In this document: positions 25,351 to 40,718 of the stretch, in pieces
Layout: every line of letters starts with the position of its first letter
Numbering within the stretch: position 1 is the first letter of the stretch
Origin: Paramecium tetraurelia
Taxonomy: Eukaryota > Ciliophora > Oligohymenophorea > Peniculida > Parameciidae
Assembly: GCF_000165425.1 (NCBI RefSeq)
Contig: NW_001798954.1
Span: 1-64,000 of the forward strand
Direction of reading: 5' to 3'
Length of the DNA: 64,000 nucleotides
Notes under the pieces: generated by a model
What the model was told of the DNA's origin: nothing
The model's database searches: none
The model's input: only the letters and a program-made list of their open reading frames with translations
Program-made: the position numbers and the translations under genes

Positions 25351-25812
25351 ATGAAACGATGTTAATCATCAATAACTATTAATAATCACTCATAAAAACA
25401 GACTATCAAATTAAAATCTGCTTCATAATTTTACCTAAATCCTTGCCTTTAACCCTTATAATAAACACTAAAAAAATACTAAAATTTTAGTTTGATTTAT
25501 CTAAATAAAAAGGATTTCTTTTATCCATATTGTCATAAGAGATTACGTCTTTTTGGGAACTCTAACGATTCTACGATCTCAAATCTTAACAAAGAAAATG
25601 ATCTTATGATCTCCAAAAACAAACCATACATTCCTCCTTTATAACTTAAGAACAACTTTTCAAATTACTAGAAGATTTCGAATAATTAAATTCTAACAAA
25701 ACAATCTAATACTGATAGAATTTACAAGAAATTAACATAAAGAAGTATCAAAAGTTTACTTTGTGAATCAAATTATCCAAAGAGTACTTCTCGGTAATTA
25801 CAATTAAATTGA
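25351..25812 (+). CDS. Uncharacterised basic protein, ~153 residues
   Basis: ATG 25351 (MKRCQSSITINNHSQKQ) to TGA 25810-25812 in one open frame. It is rich in Lys, Asn and Ser, with a short Cys/His patch (FYPYCHKRLRLFG) too small to call a zinc finger. No domain recognised. It starts close to the divergent membrane protein gene. Confidence 0.5.
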
Positions 25813-26519
25813 TGAAATTATTGATAATATTATTTGATTATAGAATTATAGTATTTATACATTAAGTTATAAATTACTTATATAAACAACTTTTTTCATT
25901 TAATTAGAAACTTTTATAAATTATAAAATCATCAAATGCAAGTTCCAATCAAAAAGTAACAGTTTCAGACTTGATATTTACTCAATATTCTCTGAAACAA
26001 ACAAAGTTTTACAATTATTTGTGAAACCTTCTAAAAACCATATAATTAGAAAATTGAATTCTCTCTCACATTTTTTTCAAATTAGAAAGAAACTAGAGGA
26101 GGGAACTGATTAAACATATATTTCTTAATGACACTTTCTATTGAATTGGTTCTACTATTTTTACTCAGATCACGATTTTAAAATATAAATGGACAATCGT
26201 GAATATTTATTTTAATAATGAGAAACTATCATTGTTTGTTTGAGAGTCTTCTTTTCTAAACTAGGCGATAATATTAATTAATTATATAAATAATTATATT
26301 AAGAGTGTTCACTTTGGAAATTTTTAAATTTTCTGATCTCTTTTATTTAATACTTAATTATGAAATAACATAGTGTATAAGTATTCATGTTTATTTATGT
26401 TAATATTCATTAGAGTGAGGATTTTTTATTAAATAATTTGAGTACTTATTCATTATTTTATTTTTTGTTGTGAAAAATGTTCAGTAAAATTATGAAATTT
26501 ATTATTTTATTATTGGAAG
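25813..26519. other. Intergenic, no gene seen
   Basis: About 700 nt, very AT-rich; frames are short and no RNA gene or repeat was recognised. Confidence 0.45.
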
Positions 26520-27680
26520 ATGAATGATAAAATCACCATCCCAATGTGCTCTGTCTATTTTAAGGAGAATTCTTAATTTATTCAAAACAAAATTACAGAA
26601 TTGTATACTGGTTGGATGATTTAGTACAATAACTTCTTAATACAAAAGTTTAAATTTTTTGAATTAGTAATGCTTGTGATTAATGCTAGGGGAAGGAATT
26701 CTAAAAATAGTATGAAATTTAAATTTAAGTAATTAGATAGAAACTAAAAATGTGTTTAGGTTTCAATGGTAATTAATCGCTTTTTAGAGGCTACTTGTGG
26801 AGAAAGAGAAAATATACAAAAAAATAAGGTGTGATTGATGTAATGATTACGTTTTAATTTCCAGGAATTAGATAGAACAAAAAATAGAATGAATGAAGTA
26901 AAATTGTGTAAGATCAAGAGTGATAGTCATGACGAATTAGTATTAGGAGTGTTCCATCATGTTTAAAGGTAGGAAATAGGGGAAATGATGAATATTAATT
27001 TGAGATTATTGTGTGAGAAATATTTGAATCGAATTCATGAGAGAATGAATGATTTAATTAAAGTAATTAATTTTAATAAATCATCATTGAGAAAACAGAA
27101 TGAGTATGGTTTTAATTTGTGGTAAATATACATCAGTTTTAGAAAATGCTGGTGTGAAAGGCCTGATCTTATGTTGAAGAAAGAATTCAGAGTCAAAAGA
27201 AAGACAATAATTATAAATTTAAATTGTTGTTACAACTAATTAAATAAATATAATAATTATTTTTCTTGTTTTGATATTCAATAGCAATTAACATTAATAA
27301 TCATGAATTAACTCGTGGCAACATCGCAGCATATGTTGGTTAGTAAATATGTGGTTGAATTTGAAGAGGATATTGTGTTAGTGTTGGAGACACAGATTCA
27401 TATTCTTGTTTTACGTGGATTTACTATTTAACTTCAAGGAGTTGCTTGAATATTAGTTGTGATGCCAAATATAAATTTTGAATAGTCGTGTAATAATATG
27501 GATTCTAGGTTTCTGCAGCCTTCTAATATTATTATGACAATGTAGAAAATAGTTTTTGACAATGCTATTGAAGAAGAGAACGTTATTCTTAGATCAAACT
27601 AGCCTAGTCTGCCTTTGAGGGTTGTTTATCAATATATATCTACATAATTTATTTTAAAATACCTGACTAACTTCCGATGA
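26520..27680 (+). CDS. Tentative membrane-traffic adaptor with adaptin-ear-like end
   Basis: ATG 26520 (MNDKITIPMCSVYFKENS) with a long open frame, one probable 36-nt intron near 26830, and TGA 27678-27680. The middle (ELDRTKNRMNEVKL, DELVLGVFHHVQ) is helical and weakly recalls a GAT domain. The C-terminal ~50 residues (FLQPSNIIMTMQKIVF, LPLRVVYQYIS) resemble a gamma-adaptin/GGA ear, whose last strand reads PLRxRIxxxY. An in-frame TGA near 27447 must be removed by an unusual GTGG...TAG intron of 42 nt, or else two genes are present. The tail overlaps the minus-strand helix-turn-helix gene by ~85 bp. Function is tentative. Confidence 0.4.
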
Positions 27681-28050
27681 TACAATAGGCTCAGACAGTT
27701 AGAAAATGAGGGGATTCATTATGGATATCTTCAAGATATTCTCCACCTTGAGCTTTTTCTTTCTTGTCTCTTTCTTACCTATCCTACCTTCTTTTTCATA
27801 GGCCTTTTGTATCGTCCGTACAGTACAGTATTTTAGCTTCAACCTATTCGCGACCTAAAAAGATTAATGATCAAGATATCATATATATGGGTATAGAATA
27901 AGCACAGATTTGGGATTAATTTGATACCTCTTGTAACGAGAGCTTGTCATGCAAAAGTAGCTTTAAAACTAGTTTTCTTTCTTCCTTATTGATTTTCTGG
28001 TACTTTCTACTCGATTTCGCTTATGCTTCCTAATTTTCAGATTTGGTCAT
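27594..28050 (-). CDS. Helix-turn-helix DNA-binding-like protein
   Basis: Minus strand, ATG 28050 (MTKSENQEAQAKSSRKYQ) to TGA 27596-27594. The core (ERKLVLKLLLHDKLSLQE, then VANRLKLKYCTVRTIQKA, YEKEGRIGKKETRKKK) has the spacing of a homeodomain-like HTH as in transposase N-termini and related ciliate proteins. A sharp turn separates the two helices and a basic tail follows. The two halves join only if 27855-27927 (73 nt, GT...AG) is removed. That is two to three times the usual intron length here. It could be a free-standing DNA-binding protein derived from a transposase. The 3' end overlaps the opposite-strand gene. Confidence 0.6.
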
Positions 28051-28393
28051 GATGTTAGAATCTTTATTTTTATTATATTTATATAAAATTTAAAATCAAT
28101 ACTTAACAAATTTGAATTAAGATTTCATCATTTTATATATTATTTCTTTTGATTATCTAATTTATTAAAAAGACATTCTGCACACCTCATCCAACAATTC
28201 ATCCTCTAAAATATTCATTCTATCTGACTTTATTAATTACACTCAACAAATCATTCCTGCTTTTACATTTTATAGGTATTTTGTTAAGCTAAATTTTGAA
28301 AGTAAATCAAATTATGTCTAATTTATATTCATTAGGTTAATAATCAATTTCAAATTTACTTCCAATCTAAATTATTCAATGTTATGTATATCA
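28051..28393. other. Intergenic, no gene seen
   Basis: About 340 nt between divergent genes; AT-rich, no conserved feature. Confidence 0.45.
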
Positions 28394-29184
28394 ATGCATA
28401 TCAATAAGGAAAAATACTAAAACTGCTTTACATTGATTTTTAAATGCTTGAATCCCAACACTCATCTCTTCCTCAATTTTCAAGTTAATCTCGCTTTCTC
28501 ATTTCATAATGTAATCAAACCACCTACTTTCTATAACATATAAGCTTGCTTCTCCATATTTATTACATAAAGTCATAATTTCAACAGGCAAATTTTATTC
28601 ATAAAATTACTTCCACTCAAAGTGGCTCATCTATTCAAAAATCCTATGTAAAAGGAATGTTCACGTTATTCTCCACTCAATAATTCAGTTTGCAATCAAA
28701 ATAATATAGATTCCTTATCATTTATATTATGATGCTGGAGATTTTATTCCTTCATTTCAAATGGTATTCCAACTCATATTATGAGATGATATTAACATTC
28801 TAAATGATTATTGGTATTAGAGTCAACCTAATGCAGCTCTAACATTTTTAGATTATATTTTGTCTGATGAAAAGAAATCCATATTCTCAAAGTTATATCA
28901 TCTAAGTTAACACTTTTCTTCTCTTTGTTGTGTTATAAATGGCTACTATTTAGAGATTACCATCTAATTAGAGGAGAATGAGGTCTTTTTAAAATGGTTA
29001 GATTGAACCATTTACTTCTATTATTAGTTCAGGCGTCGATAAAATGAGATGCCAATTCAGAGGATAGTTGATGATGGCTTAAAGGGATTTTGAGAGTTTT
29101 AAGGAAATGTTTGGCCACTAGTCTGACATTTACCAAGAATAATTTAAGAATTAAATGTTCTTAAAATAGTTTAAATTAGGATGA
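28394..29184 (+). CDS. Uncharacterised protein, 5' exons uncertain
   Basis: The 3' part is firm: ALTFLDYILSDEKKSIF continues to LEITIQLEENEVFLK, a 31-nt intron (28997-29027), then SGVDKMRCQFRGQLM and FKEMFGHQSDIYQEQF, ending at TGA 29182-29184. Upstream of about 28830 two plus-strand frames are open. A start at 28394 (MHINKEKYQNCF) is one option; MLESQHSSLPQFSSQ near 28447 in another frame is the other. At least one 22-23-nt intron joins them. No family recognised; hydrophilic, no signal peptide in the firm part. Confidence 0.5.
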
Positions 29185-29263
29185 TGTAAATTTATGAAAC
29201 AAGACTAATTTTTATTTAGTTAAAATAATCAAAAAATATAACGATATGAGTATGTCTAAATAA

Positions 29264-30969
<1,706 letters not shown>

Positions 30970-31086
30970 AAGTTATTATAAATAATAAAATAAATGGGTA
31001 CTTGTAGTTAAGGATAGAACATAGAGAATGTTAGGGGAAGTGAAAGAACATTGAAGAAATTAGTGGGGTATTTTTACAGTATCTCT

Positions 31087-31687
31087 ATGCAACAACATCC
31101 AGACATTGATAGTTTAGTAATTCCTAAATTGGAGAGATAAAAAATAATTTCAAGAGGATTGAGTAAGAATCTCATTCAAGAAATCGTAATCTTTCTAAAT
31201 TCTCGCCAGATCAGAAATAAGGAATAAGATGATTTACTAGATCATTTTAATTATGTATACAACTAATCTTTTAAGAAATTGAATGACTTTAATACCAATC
31301 TTGGGAAGATGATATTGATTGTAACACTTTTATAATAAGATATGTAAGACCTCCATCGAAGTCTTATTATGTTATAAGTCTCTTGAAATGGGAGAGTTGA
31401 CACCAGTAGATGTGTGGTGGGTAGAAGACCACTTTTTATGGAGGTATTGCCAATTATAGGATCAGTACAAGGTTGAATATGACAATTTTTTGGATTTTAG
31501 TTGTCTCATCAAATTTATGTATCTTTTGAAGGAGTGCACACGAATAGAATTGAAAAAGATGAATTTGGAATTGAAATAATTGATCGGTTCCATAAAGACT
31601 GAGCATTCTTAATAATAAGAATTCCCAAACACAGCTAGAACTGCCGATAGTTTTCGACCATAACAGAAAAGAATAGATACCTTTTGA
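31087..31687 (+). CDS. Uncharacterised helical protein, ~190 residues
   Basis: ATG 31087 (MQQHPDIDSLVIPKLERQ) to TGA 31685-31687. One very short intron (19 nt, near 31320) restores the frame. Mostly helical, with the stretch TPVDVWWVEDHFLWRYC and a polar tail (FPNTARTADSFRPQQK). No domain recognised. It is divergent from the CDPK gene (117 bp apart), and its stop is only 13 bp from the stop of the converging SHIPPO gene. Confidence 0.65.
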
Positions 31688-31700
31688 ATACTTATATTCA

Positions 31701-32553
31701 TCAATCAAATTCAGAAAACATTTTGTATCTTCCAGGACCAGGAGTCACTTTATTTATTTCATATGGTCCTTTTCTTGTAGACTTACTAAAAGTCTATTAC
31801 ACTGCAGATCTCATTCCATTCTTAGGGTATACTCCTGATTAGTTAATACCAATATTCTCAAGTGAGTAACGTCCTGGTTCAGGATAATCATTCACTACTT
31901 CAGATGTTAAAAATTACCTCCCAAAGTCTTAAATCTCTCTTGATCTTTTCCGATGATGCAAGCACCTGAGTTTTGGAACTTGGAGAGTGGATAAACTCCT
32001 TTCTGTGTTGTGGCTTATACATATTCATAATTTCCAGGTCCTTTTATATGAATTTAATGGTGTACCTGGAGTATTAAACTTTTATAGGGATTATGTCCTT
32101 TAACCAAATGTAAACTTTTATCTTCTTGTAACTGTGCTTGGTATTTGATAACGATCTGGAGGAGGGGTGGTTTAAGTTAGAGTTGCCCAAATCCCTTGAA
32201 GCCAAGTGTCCTCTCTACCCAAAGCAAATTGGATTCCTTTCTTCTCTTCCATGTTCAATTCTGCGAAACTCTTGATTTCATATTTGTTTGGAGCAGGAAC
32301 TTATTTAACATGTTTGGTAAAATCATGTCTAGGGTGTTATTGGGATGAATTTACTTTTATCCATAACCGATGGCAGCCATTCTCTTGCTTAAACTATCTG
32401 GAAGGTTGTACATAGATCCATTACTAGGTTAGAATAATGAAATTACGTTTATTTGGTTGAATAGGTTTCACGAGGAGCTTTGGAAAAGGTGTATCTTTGT
32501 TTTGAAATTGAATTGTTGAGAGGTTGATCAAATATACTTTTAGAGGTATTCAT
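31701..32553 (-). CDS. Sperm-tail PG-rich repeat (SHIPPO) axonemal protein
   Basis: Minus strand, ATG 32553 (MNTSKSIFDQPLNNSISKQ) to TGA 31703-31701, about 250 residues with 23-26-nt introns. Repeats of the SHIPPO/STPG type are clear: GSMYNLPDSLSKRMAAIGYG, VPAPNKYEIKSFAEL, TPPPDRYQIPS, KGPGNYEYVQ, YPEPGRYSLENIG and TPGPGRYKMFSEFD. Such proteins are found in axonemes, where they bind inside or along doublet microtubules. The first and last repeats are best preserved. It shares a 69-bp divergent region with the SRPK gene. Confidence 0.88.
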
Positions 32554-32622
32554 TTATATTATTTTATAATTGTGCGTATATATATCTATTTTGATTATTT
32601 TTATTTAACTTATATTCAACGA

Positions 32623-34778
<2,156 letters not shown>

Positions 34779-34847
34779 TCTATGTGGTTAATTGTACATG
34801 TTTATTTAAATAAATATTCTTTTGATTTCTATTATGATAACCAATCT

Positions 34848-35708
34848 TCATTAATTGTGATGACCTTCGAATGCTCTGATGTTGTGAGCTGTGTTTATTA
34901 CAAAATTAGAGGTGTCTATTACATATCCCTTAGTTGCTGCTTCAAACAATTCTGGATGATGTACTACTCCTTCCTATTTCACATTAATTATTCATATACC
35001 TTCATGAAATAAATTACTTCGTCTTATACTGTTGTACCCAATTCTTGAATATGATCAAGTTGACATGCCAACTCATATTTTAATTGACCTTCCTCTGTTA
35101 AATAATCAGCATTGTCTCTATCATCAAATTGCTTGAGATCTGCCGTTAAGGGATGGAATTAATAGGTTTCAACCCAATACACATTTTTATCATTAGCAAG
35201 TGTATTTGTCTCAATCTTGAGTACTTTTCCTCCTCTCAACAAAGAAAGTCTATGAATTTTATATTATAATGATCTCCAATACCTAATTTAATAAAAGCTG
35301 TCGCTTACCACATTCTAGGAATCCACAAAAATGATGGGGCATATATAAATAGATTATTCCAATACCAAGCAATATCCAATGGGTTTTTGAACCAAAGATA
35401 AATTGATAAGGGGATGGCTGTCTCATAAAGCACATATGGGTATTTTAGGAATATTGTAAGATGCTTATGAGGATCACATGAGTAGCTAATTATAATTGAT
35501 TAAGGTACAGCAACACTTCTCCAATTCTATCAAACTCAATTGTATAGGTTGGTTTATAAATTCGATCTGTTTTTACAACATATTGTGATTCGTCATTCAT
35601 AACTTATGCTTTATGAGCTATGGTTGCATTATGGAAACTTTTAATGTGATTCAATTAATAGAGATTCTTAATACCCAATCTAGCAGTACTTGTAATCCTA
35701 GGCAGCAT
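34848..35708 (-). CDS. Mitochondrial-type two-helix membrane protein
   Basis: Minus strand, ATG 35708 to TGA 34850-34848, about 260 residues, three introns of 23-26 nt. The N-terminus MLPRITSTARLGIKNLYQL is basic and free of acids, like a mitochondrial presequence. Two hydrophobic segments follow in the middle (YVLYETAIPLSIYLWF, WNNLFIYAPSFLWIP), then a soluble part (LSLLRGGKVLKIET, YWVETYQFHPLTADLKQF) with a His-containing end (AHNIRAFEGHHN). The layout resembles small inner-membrane assembly proteins (TMEM70/TMEM223 style), but I cannot assign it to one of them. Confidence 0.68.
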
Positions 35709-35971
35709 TAATTTAAAGATATGAATAATATTAATTTTGTATTGCTCTGATAACAAAATACTACGTCCATTTTTATACCATTGTTTAATATATTGTCTAA
35801 CTATATTATAAATTATGCTTCATTCTTCAATTTAAGCAATGTCATATTCATTATTTGTTGTTATTTGCACACTAGTTACAATCATATATACGATTATAAT
35901 CATATCAAATATAAATATTAAATGAAAATTAAATCGTTTTTGAGATGTATCGTTTTTTAGTTAATAAATAA

Positions 35972-37075
35972 ATGAAAGGAATTATTGGCTATTAATCTTG
36001 CATTGGCTGTGGTCTCAAATGCCACCAGCACAAAAGGATTAAATCTTGGCCTCTCCTTTAAACAGGAACAAAGGCCAGCGATGCCATTGACACAGTCTTT
36101 GGATTGCTTAATGATTTAAAACAATCTAACATCGATGCCCAATTTGCTGCTGACCAAAAGAACGAAACAGACGAATGGGTTGGTGCCTAAACCATTGAAT
36201 AATTCACTAAAATTAAGACTCTTAACCAAAAATTGTTCCAATAGGCTGTCGAAAACAGAGCTGAGTATGAAAACGTACTTAAATAAACCAAAAACTATTT
36301 GGCATGGAATGAAGCCAGAAGAGATTCAATTGCTGCTAAAATTGAAACACTCCAAGACAACTAATGTTTCTCCAACTAATTATTTGTTAAATCCATCAAG
36401 CACAATTAAGAAGCCTTAGAAGTCATCAGACTCCTCAAATAAGATGTTGCTGGATACATCGTCAATGGAGATTCCTTTGAATTCACTTAAGTCTAAGCCT
36501 AATCAGTTGCTGAAAAATTGAAGTAATACAGCAACTTATTCTAAGAACACTAAATCAAATCATTCTTGGCACTTGCTTAAGAAGGATAAGTATCTATAAT
36601 AATCATATATCAATTAGGCTTCAGAATCATCTGGACATGGATAAACATTGGCTGAAAGAGTCTTGGGTGTCCTAGAAGGATTACATTCAGAATTGGAAGG
36701 ATCATTAGAAAATTTGAAATAAAATGAAATCAATGCCTCATGGGAATTGGCTGGATGGGTCTCATTGTCTGAAGCTGAAATCACCTCATTGGAAGTTGAA
36801 TATGAAAGAAAATAAGTCTTCGCTGATAGAACTGCCACTGTACTATATAATTCACTAATCAATTCTAGCAAATCTAAGCTGCTTTAGCCCAATAAGCCAA
36901 ATCAAAGATCATCTTATAAGAATCTTAAGATGCCTTAGATTAAGCATAAGCTGATTTGGAATCAAAGAGAGCTGATTATGCTGAAGCCAAGGCCAAGAGA
37001 CAAGAAGAGAATGCCATCTTGGATGAAGTAATCATCATGTTCAAGAAACAAGTTGCCTCCTGGTCTGGAAGATGA
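35972..37075 (+). CDS. Trichocyst matrix protein, signal-peptide frame disturbed
   Basis: Mature part: GTKASDAIDTVFGLLNDLKQ, DAQFAADQKNETDEW, EIQ-type heptads and a second domain (LAERVLGVLEGLHSEL, SWELAGWVSLSEAEI) ending FKKQVASWSGR at TGA 37073-37075. This is the trichocyst matrix protein family: coiled proteins processed and crystallised in secretory trichocysts. Introns of 28 and 29 nt interrupt the second half. The ATG at 35972 is in frame with the mature part but gives a non-hydrophobic start. The expected signal peptide (LLAINLALAVVSNA) is read in the +1 frame from about 35981 to 36023. Two compensating 1-nt errors, an odd intron, or gene decay would explain this. Confidence 0.8.
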
Positions 37076-37371
37076 TATTCTTTTTAAATACAAAATTAGT
37101 CAATCACAAAATTAAAGTTTTATTTTAACATTGTCCTACCCAAGAGCTACAATTAGTGAAATAATTTAAAAAATGGAGTTATTCTTTTCCTCTAAGAACT
37201 CTAAAAAAATCCATAATGTTGTGATCAAAATTAATTTAAAATCAAAAGAAATAATATTGTTTTAAATTCTAATAATTCAAAGAATATAAAAGGATAATAT
37301 TAATTATTGCTGTCTAATTTTAGTTAATTCAATTTATTAAATATTATCAAAGTTTGTTCTTGAATTGTATT

Positions 37372-37994
37372 TCAATACAAAAATGGTAATGCATTTGTGC
37401 AATCATAGATCAAAGCTATGATAAAGCTATAGTAGATGAATGGAAAGAATTTACCCAAAAACCTATTGATCCATTTCTCCCTTAATGGACTATAATAGTC
37501 GTAATACGTTACCTAAAGTACAACAATATATTATAATAAAACACCAATGCAACATATATTATATTTAACACAAAAATGAATGGATATTTCATTAATAGCG
37601 TATGAGTTGCCATGATCATCGTGTCCTGCCATTCATATTCTTTTCTTAGTATGATAGCAGTTACAACAATAATGGAAATCTAATTGTAATTTAATTATTG
37701 TACCACATGATGATACCATAAACAAAATCTACATGGTTCAAAAAGTGAACCCTCAAAAATAGAGATTGCAAGATCTATAAAATAATAAAGCGGGATTGGG
37801 ACAGCCTATACATAGGGTGAAGCAATACAAAAAAGTGGACTATCCTTTGATCGAGTGAGTGTTTGTTGATGTATTAATAGTAATTGGGGATTGTATAATG
37901 TTTGTAAAGTTGATAAAATGCCACCAGAAAAATGGGAAACATTTATATTAGACTCCAAATGTACCTAAAATAATGGAAGATTAGTGCGTACCAT
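37372..37994 (-). CDS. Multi-pass membrane protein, unrecognised
   Basis: Minus strand, ATG 37994 (MVRTNLPLFQVHLESN) to TGA 37374-37372. Introns of 24 nt (near 37690) and 32 nt (near 37540) restore the frame. Several hydrophobic segments are seen: LYYFIDLAISIFEGSLF, ISIIVVTAIILRKEYEW, YPFIFVLNIIYVALV and FFPFIYYSFIIALIYD. The C-terminal half is clearly coding. For the N-terminal half the plus strand also carries an open, hydrophilic frame (MVQKVNPQKQRLQ from 37733). I prefer the minus gene because the C-terminal half has no other start, and because it leaves a normal divergent gap to the kinase gene at 38076. Confidence 0.5.
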
Positions 37995-38075
37995 AGCATG
38001 TCATTATGATATCGGAGTGAGTAAGATGTCCATTAAAAAGGTATGTTGGCCCAATGAAACGTCATAAATTTATTT

Positions 38076-39684
38076 ATGTTTTAATCCGATAGTGAAGAAG
38101 AAGATTCACTAATAGTAAGTTTATAAAATCTAGTAATCTAGATAGGAGACATAATTCAGGGTCGATTTGAGATCCATTCCAAGATAGGGTACGGTTCTTT
38201 TGGCTAGGTTTACAAGGTGATCGATTAAAAATATGGGAATACTCCATATGCAATGAAAGTGGAATTCACCAATTAGGAATGCAATTTGCTTGAAAAGGAA
38301 ATTAAGGTTTTGATAGATTTGAGGTATGAATGAGAATTGATAAGTGAAAGAAAGAAGGTTGGATTTCCAGAGATAAAGTTTTATGGGAAGGAAAAGAGAT
38401 TTACATTTTGTGTGATGAATATCTTGGGGAAGAATTTGGAATCCGTGATCAGAAAATGCGGGGGTTCGTTCTCTCTTTAAACTGTTTTGCGATTGGCAAT
38501 CTAAGTTATTACACAGTCAAATTTAGATGATAGAAAGAATTGAAGCCCTCCATTCTTGCAAGTATTTGCATCGAGACCTCAAACCTGATAATTTTGTACT
38601 AGAAAATACGACCAGTCCAAAAATAATAAACTTAATTGATTTTGGATTATCAAAAAAATATGCTGTATTAATAAATTTGATTAATAGAATTCAAAAGGAG
38701 ATCATATCAAATTAATCAAAAAACCAGGATTAATTGGTACAGCCAGATATGCAAGTATCAATGCTCACGAGTCTTTTGAGTAAGGAAGGAGAGATGATCT
38801 CCAAAGTTTAGGATATGTTTTACTGTATCTACTTACTGGGCATCTTCCTTGGATGAATGTTAAGATAGAAATGAAAAATCTTAAATATGCTAAAATCCAT
38901 CAAATGAAGAAAAACATGAAATTGGAATAACTCTTCTCCAAATAACCAAAGTGTTTTATTAAGTTTATGTAAGATGTATAAACCTTAGATTTTGCATAAT
39001 AACCCAATTACAAATAATTGAAGGGTCATTTCTAAGATGAGTTGTCTTAGCTCTCTCTTAATTTTTTAAATTATGGCTTTGATTGGGAAAAGCTACCAGA
39101 ATATTCTAGTAAAAAGAAGAAACATTAAACTATTGCAATCATGAATAGTTCAGGAAGAGATGAAATCATGAATATTCAATTCTAAAAGTTTGATCCCAAT
39201 AAACATGAATAATTGTTGAGGAAAAGTACTAAAAAATTGGATAATAAACCATTCCTCATTAATGTGGCTGAACCATCCGAACATCAAAAACAATTAGACG
39301 TTTAACCTCAACACATATCTGGCAACCCATTTCTCCAAATACCTTAATATAATTCATGTACTAAAATAGATTAATTATCCTCTCTAAATTAATCTAATCA
39401 TACATCCAAGACCAACAATTATCTGCAGAGTGATGATGTGATGAGTGAAGAATTGCTCCCAAACATTGAAATGAAAGAAAGTTCTCTCCCAGGATTCAAA
39501 AAAATGATTGATTATGAAATGATAGGCATCAAAAAGCCTTAAGTTCTCAATAAAAAGACCTCACGTATTTATACATCACTATTCATTAGAAATGGATACT
39601 ATACGAATTATGCAATAAAACTTTTTCAAACCTTAAGTGATTAAGGATGAAGAAGAAAATCCTGAGTTAGAGCTTAGTGATTGA
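38076..39684 (+). CDS. Casein kinase I-like protein kinase
   Basis: ATG 38076 (MFQSDSEEEDSLI), then a 27-nt intron (38115-38141), then the kinase domain: IGYGSFGQVYKVID, YAMKVEF, YLHRDLKPDNFVL, IDFGLSKKY, and the CK1-type activation segment (GLIGTARYASINAHESFEQ, RRDDLQSLGYVLLYLL). TGA is at 39682-39684. Further introns of 22-31 nt are needed near 38330, 38500, 38665 and 39565. The C-terminal ~200 residues are polar with Gln/Ser runs, ending VIKDEEENPELELSD. CK1 kinases phosphorylate acidic or primed serines in many pathways. The stop lies 43 bp from the converging gene. Confidence 0.92.
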
Positions 39685-39727
39685 TTAAGTATATGTTATT
39701 TCTAATTTTATTATAACACAATATCTT

Positions 39728-40718
39728 TCATCCTTTAACACTTGTTACAAAGAATATACCCATCGAAGGTGGCTCAAATTCAATCTCATCATTCTGTTTA
39801 GCTTTTATAATCAGCTTTTTCATCAAAAAGTTTTATTATATATTATGTAAATCTTAATCTGTAATTTTACCATGAATTCCATTAAAAAGAGGCTAGATAC
39901 ATAGAAATTCAACTTACATTTTGTTATTTTCTGAATGGTGAAATGAAAGATGTTTCTACCTAAGAAGATTGGGTCTTTATCTCATGAGTATTTTCAAATA
40001 CTTTTATTAATTTAAAAGTGTTTTATTTCATCTCCTTCATATTCTAACTAATCTGATCTAGCATTCTTCCTGAAATCTTAGTCTAATCGTACTATTTCTC
40101 TTTATGTTCTCCCTCAAGTTGTTATTAGCGGATAACATTTTTAATAGGTAAACTTTTAAGAGTTATTGTATTTTGTGGATATGACTCTAATTCTGTTTGT
40201 AATACTGGAACCACATTAGAAGATCGTTAAATTCCAGAGTTCAATTTTGTTTTTTGAGTTATATCCACAATTTTTTTGTCAATTGGCTTAAATTCTGTAA
40301 TATTTTTGGGTGAAGGTTTAGAGATTTCAAATTTAAAAGATATTTGCCTATCTGACCTATTTTTATGTTTTTCTACTTTTTCTCTATTTAAATCAAATGG
40401 AGTGGTATATTGTATTCTACTTCCAAAACCAATTGCTTTGGAAGGCATTCCACCTGAAAATGCAGGTGTGTTGACTCCTGACATAGATTAAACTTTATTT
40501 TGTTTAGGTGAAGGGAGTACAACCGGCTACGAACTCATTCTGTGATGGGTCTTATTGTTCTTTCCTAAATTAATCATTTTTCTTTGAATTTCCTCCAAAT
40601 TAGAATCAGGTTTAATGCTTAACAAGTAGAGCTAATCAAGTTACCCTTTCAACTTTGTTTCTGTGACAAAATTAGAAACTACTGAAATTAGATTACATAT
40701 AGCTAGTCGTATATCCAT
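39728..40718 (-). CDS. Uncharacterised polar protein
   Basis: Minus strand, ATG 40718 (MDIRLAICNLISVVSN) to TGA 39730-39728, about 320 residues with one 25-nt intron near 39890. The N-terminal ~45 residues are helical. The middle is Pro/Ser/Lys-rich (SSQPVVLPSPKQNK, SGVNTPAFSGGMPSKAIG), probably disordered. The C-terminal part has a helix (RMLDQISQNMKEMKQNTF) and a compact end (EIEFEPPSMGIFFVTSVKG). No domain recognised. Confidence 0.7.
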
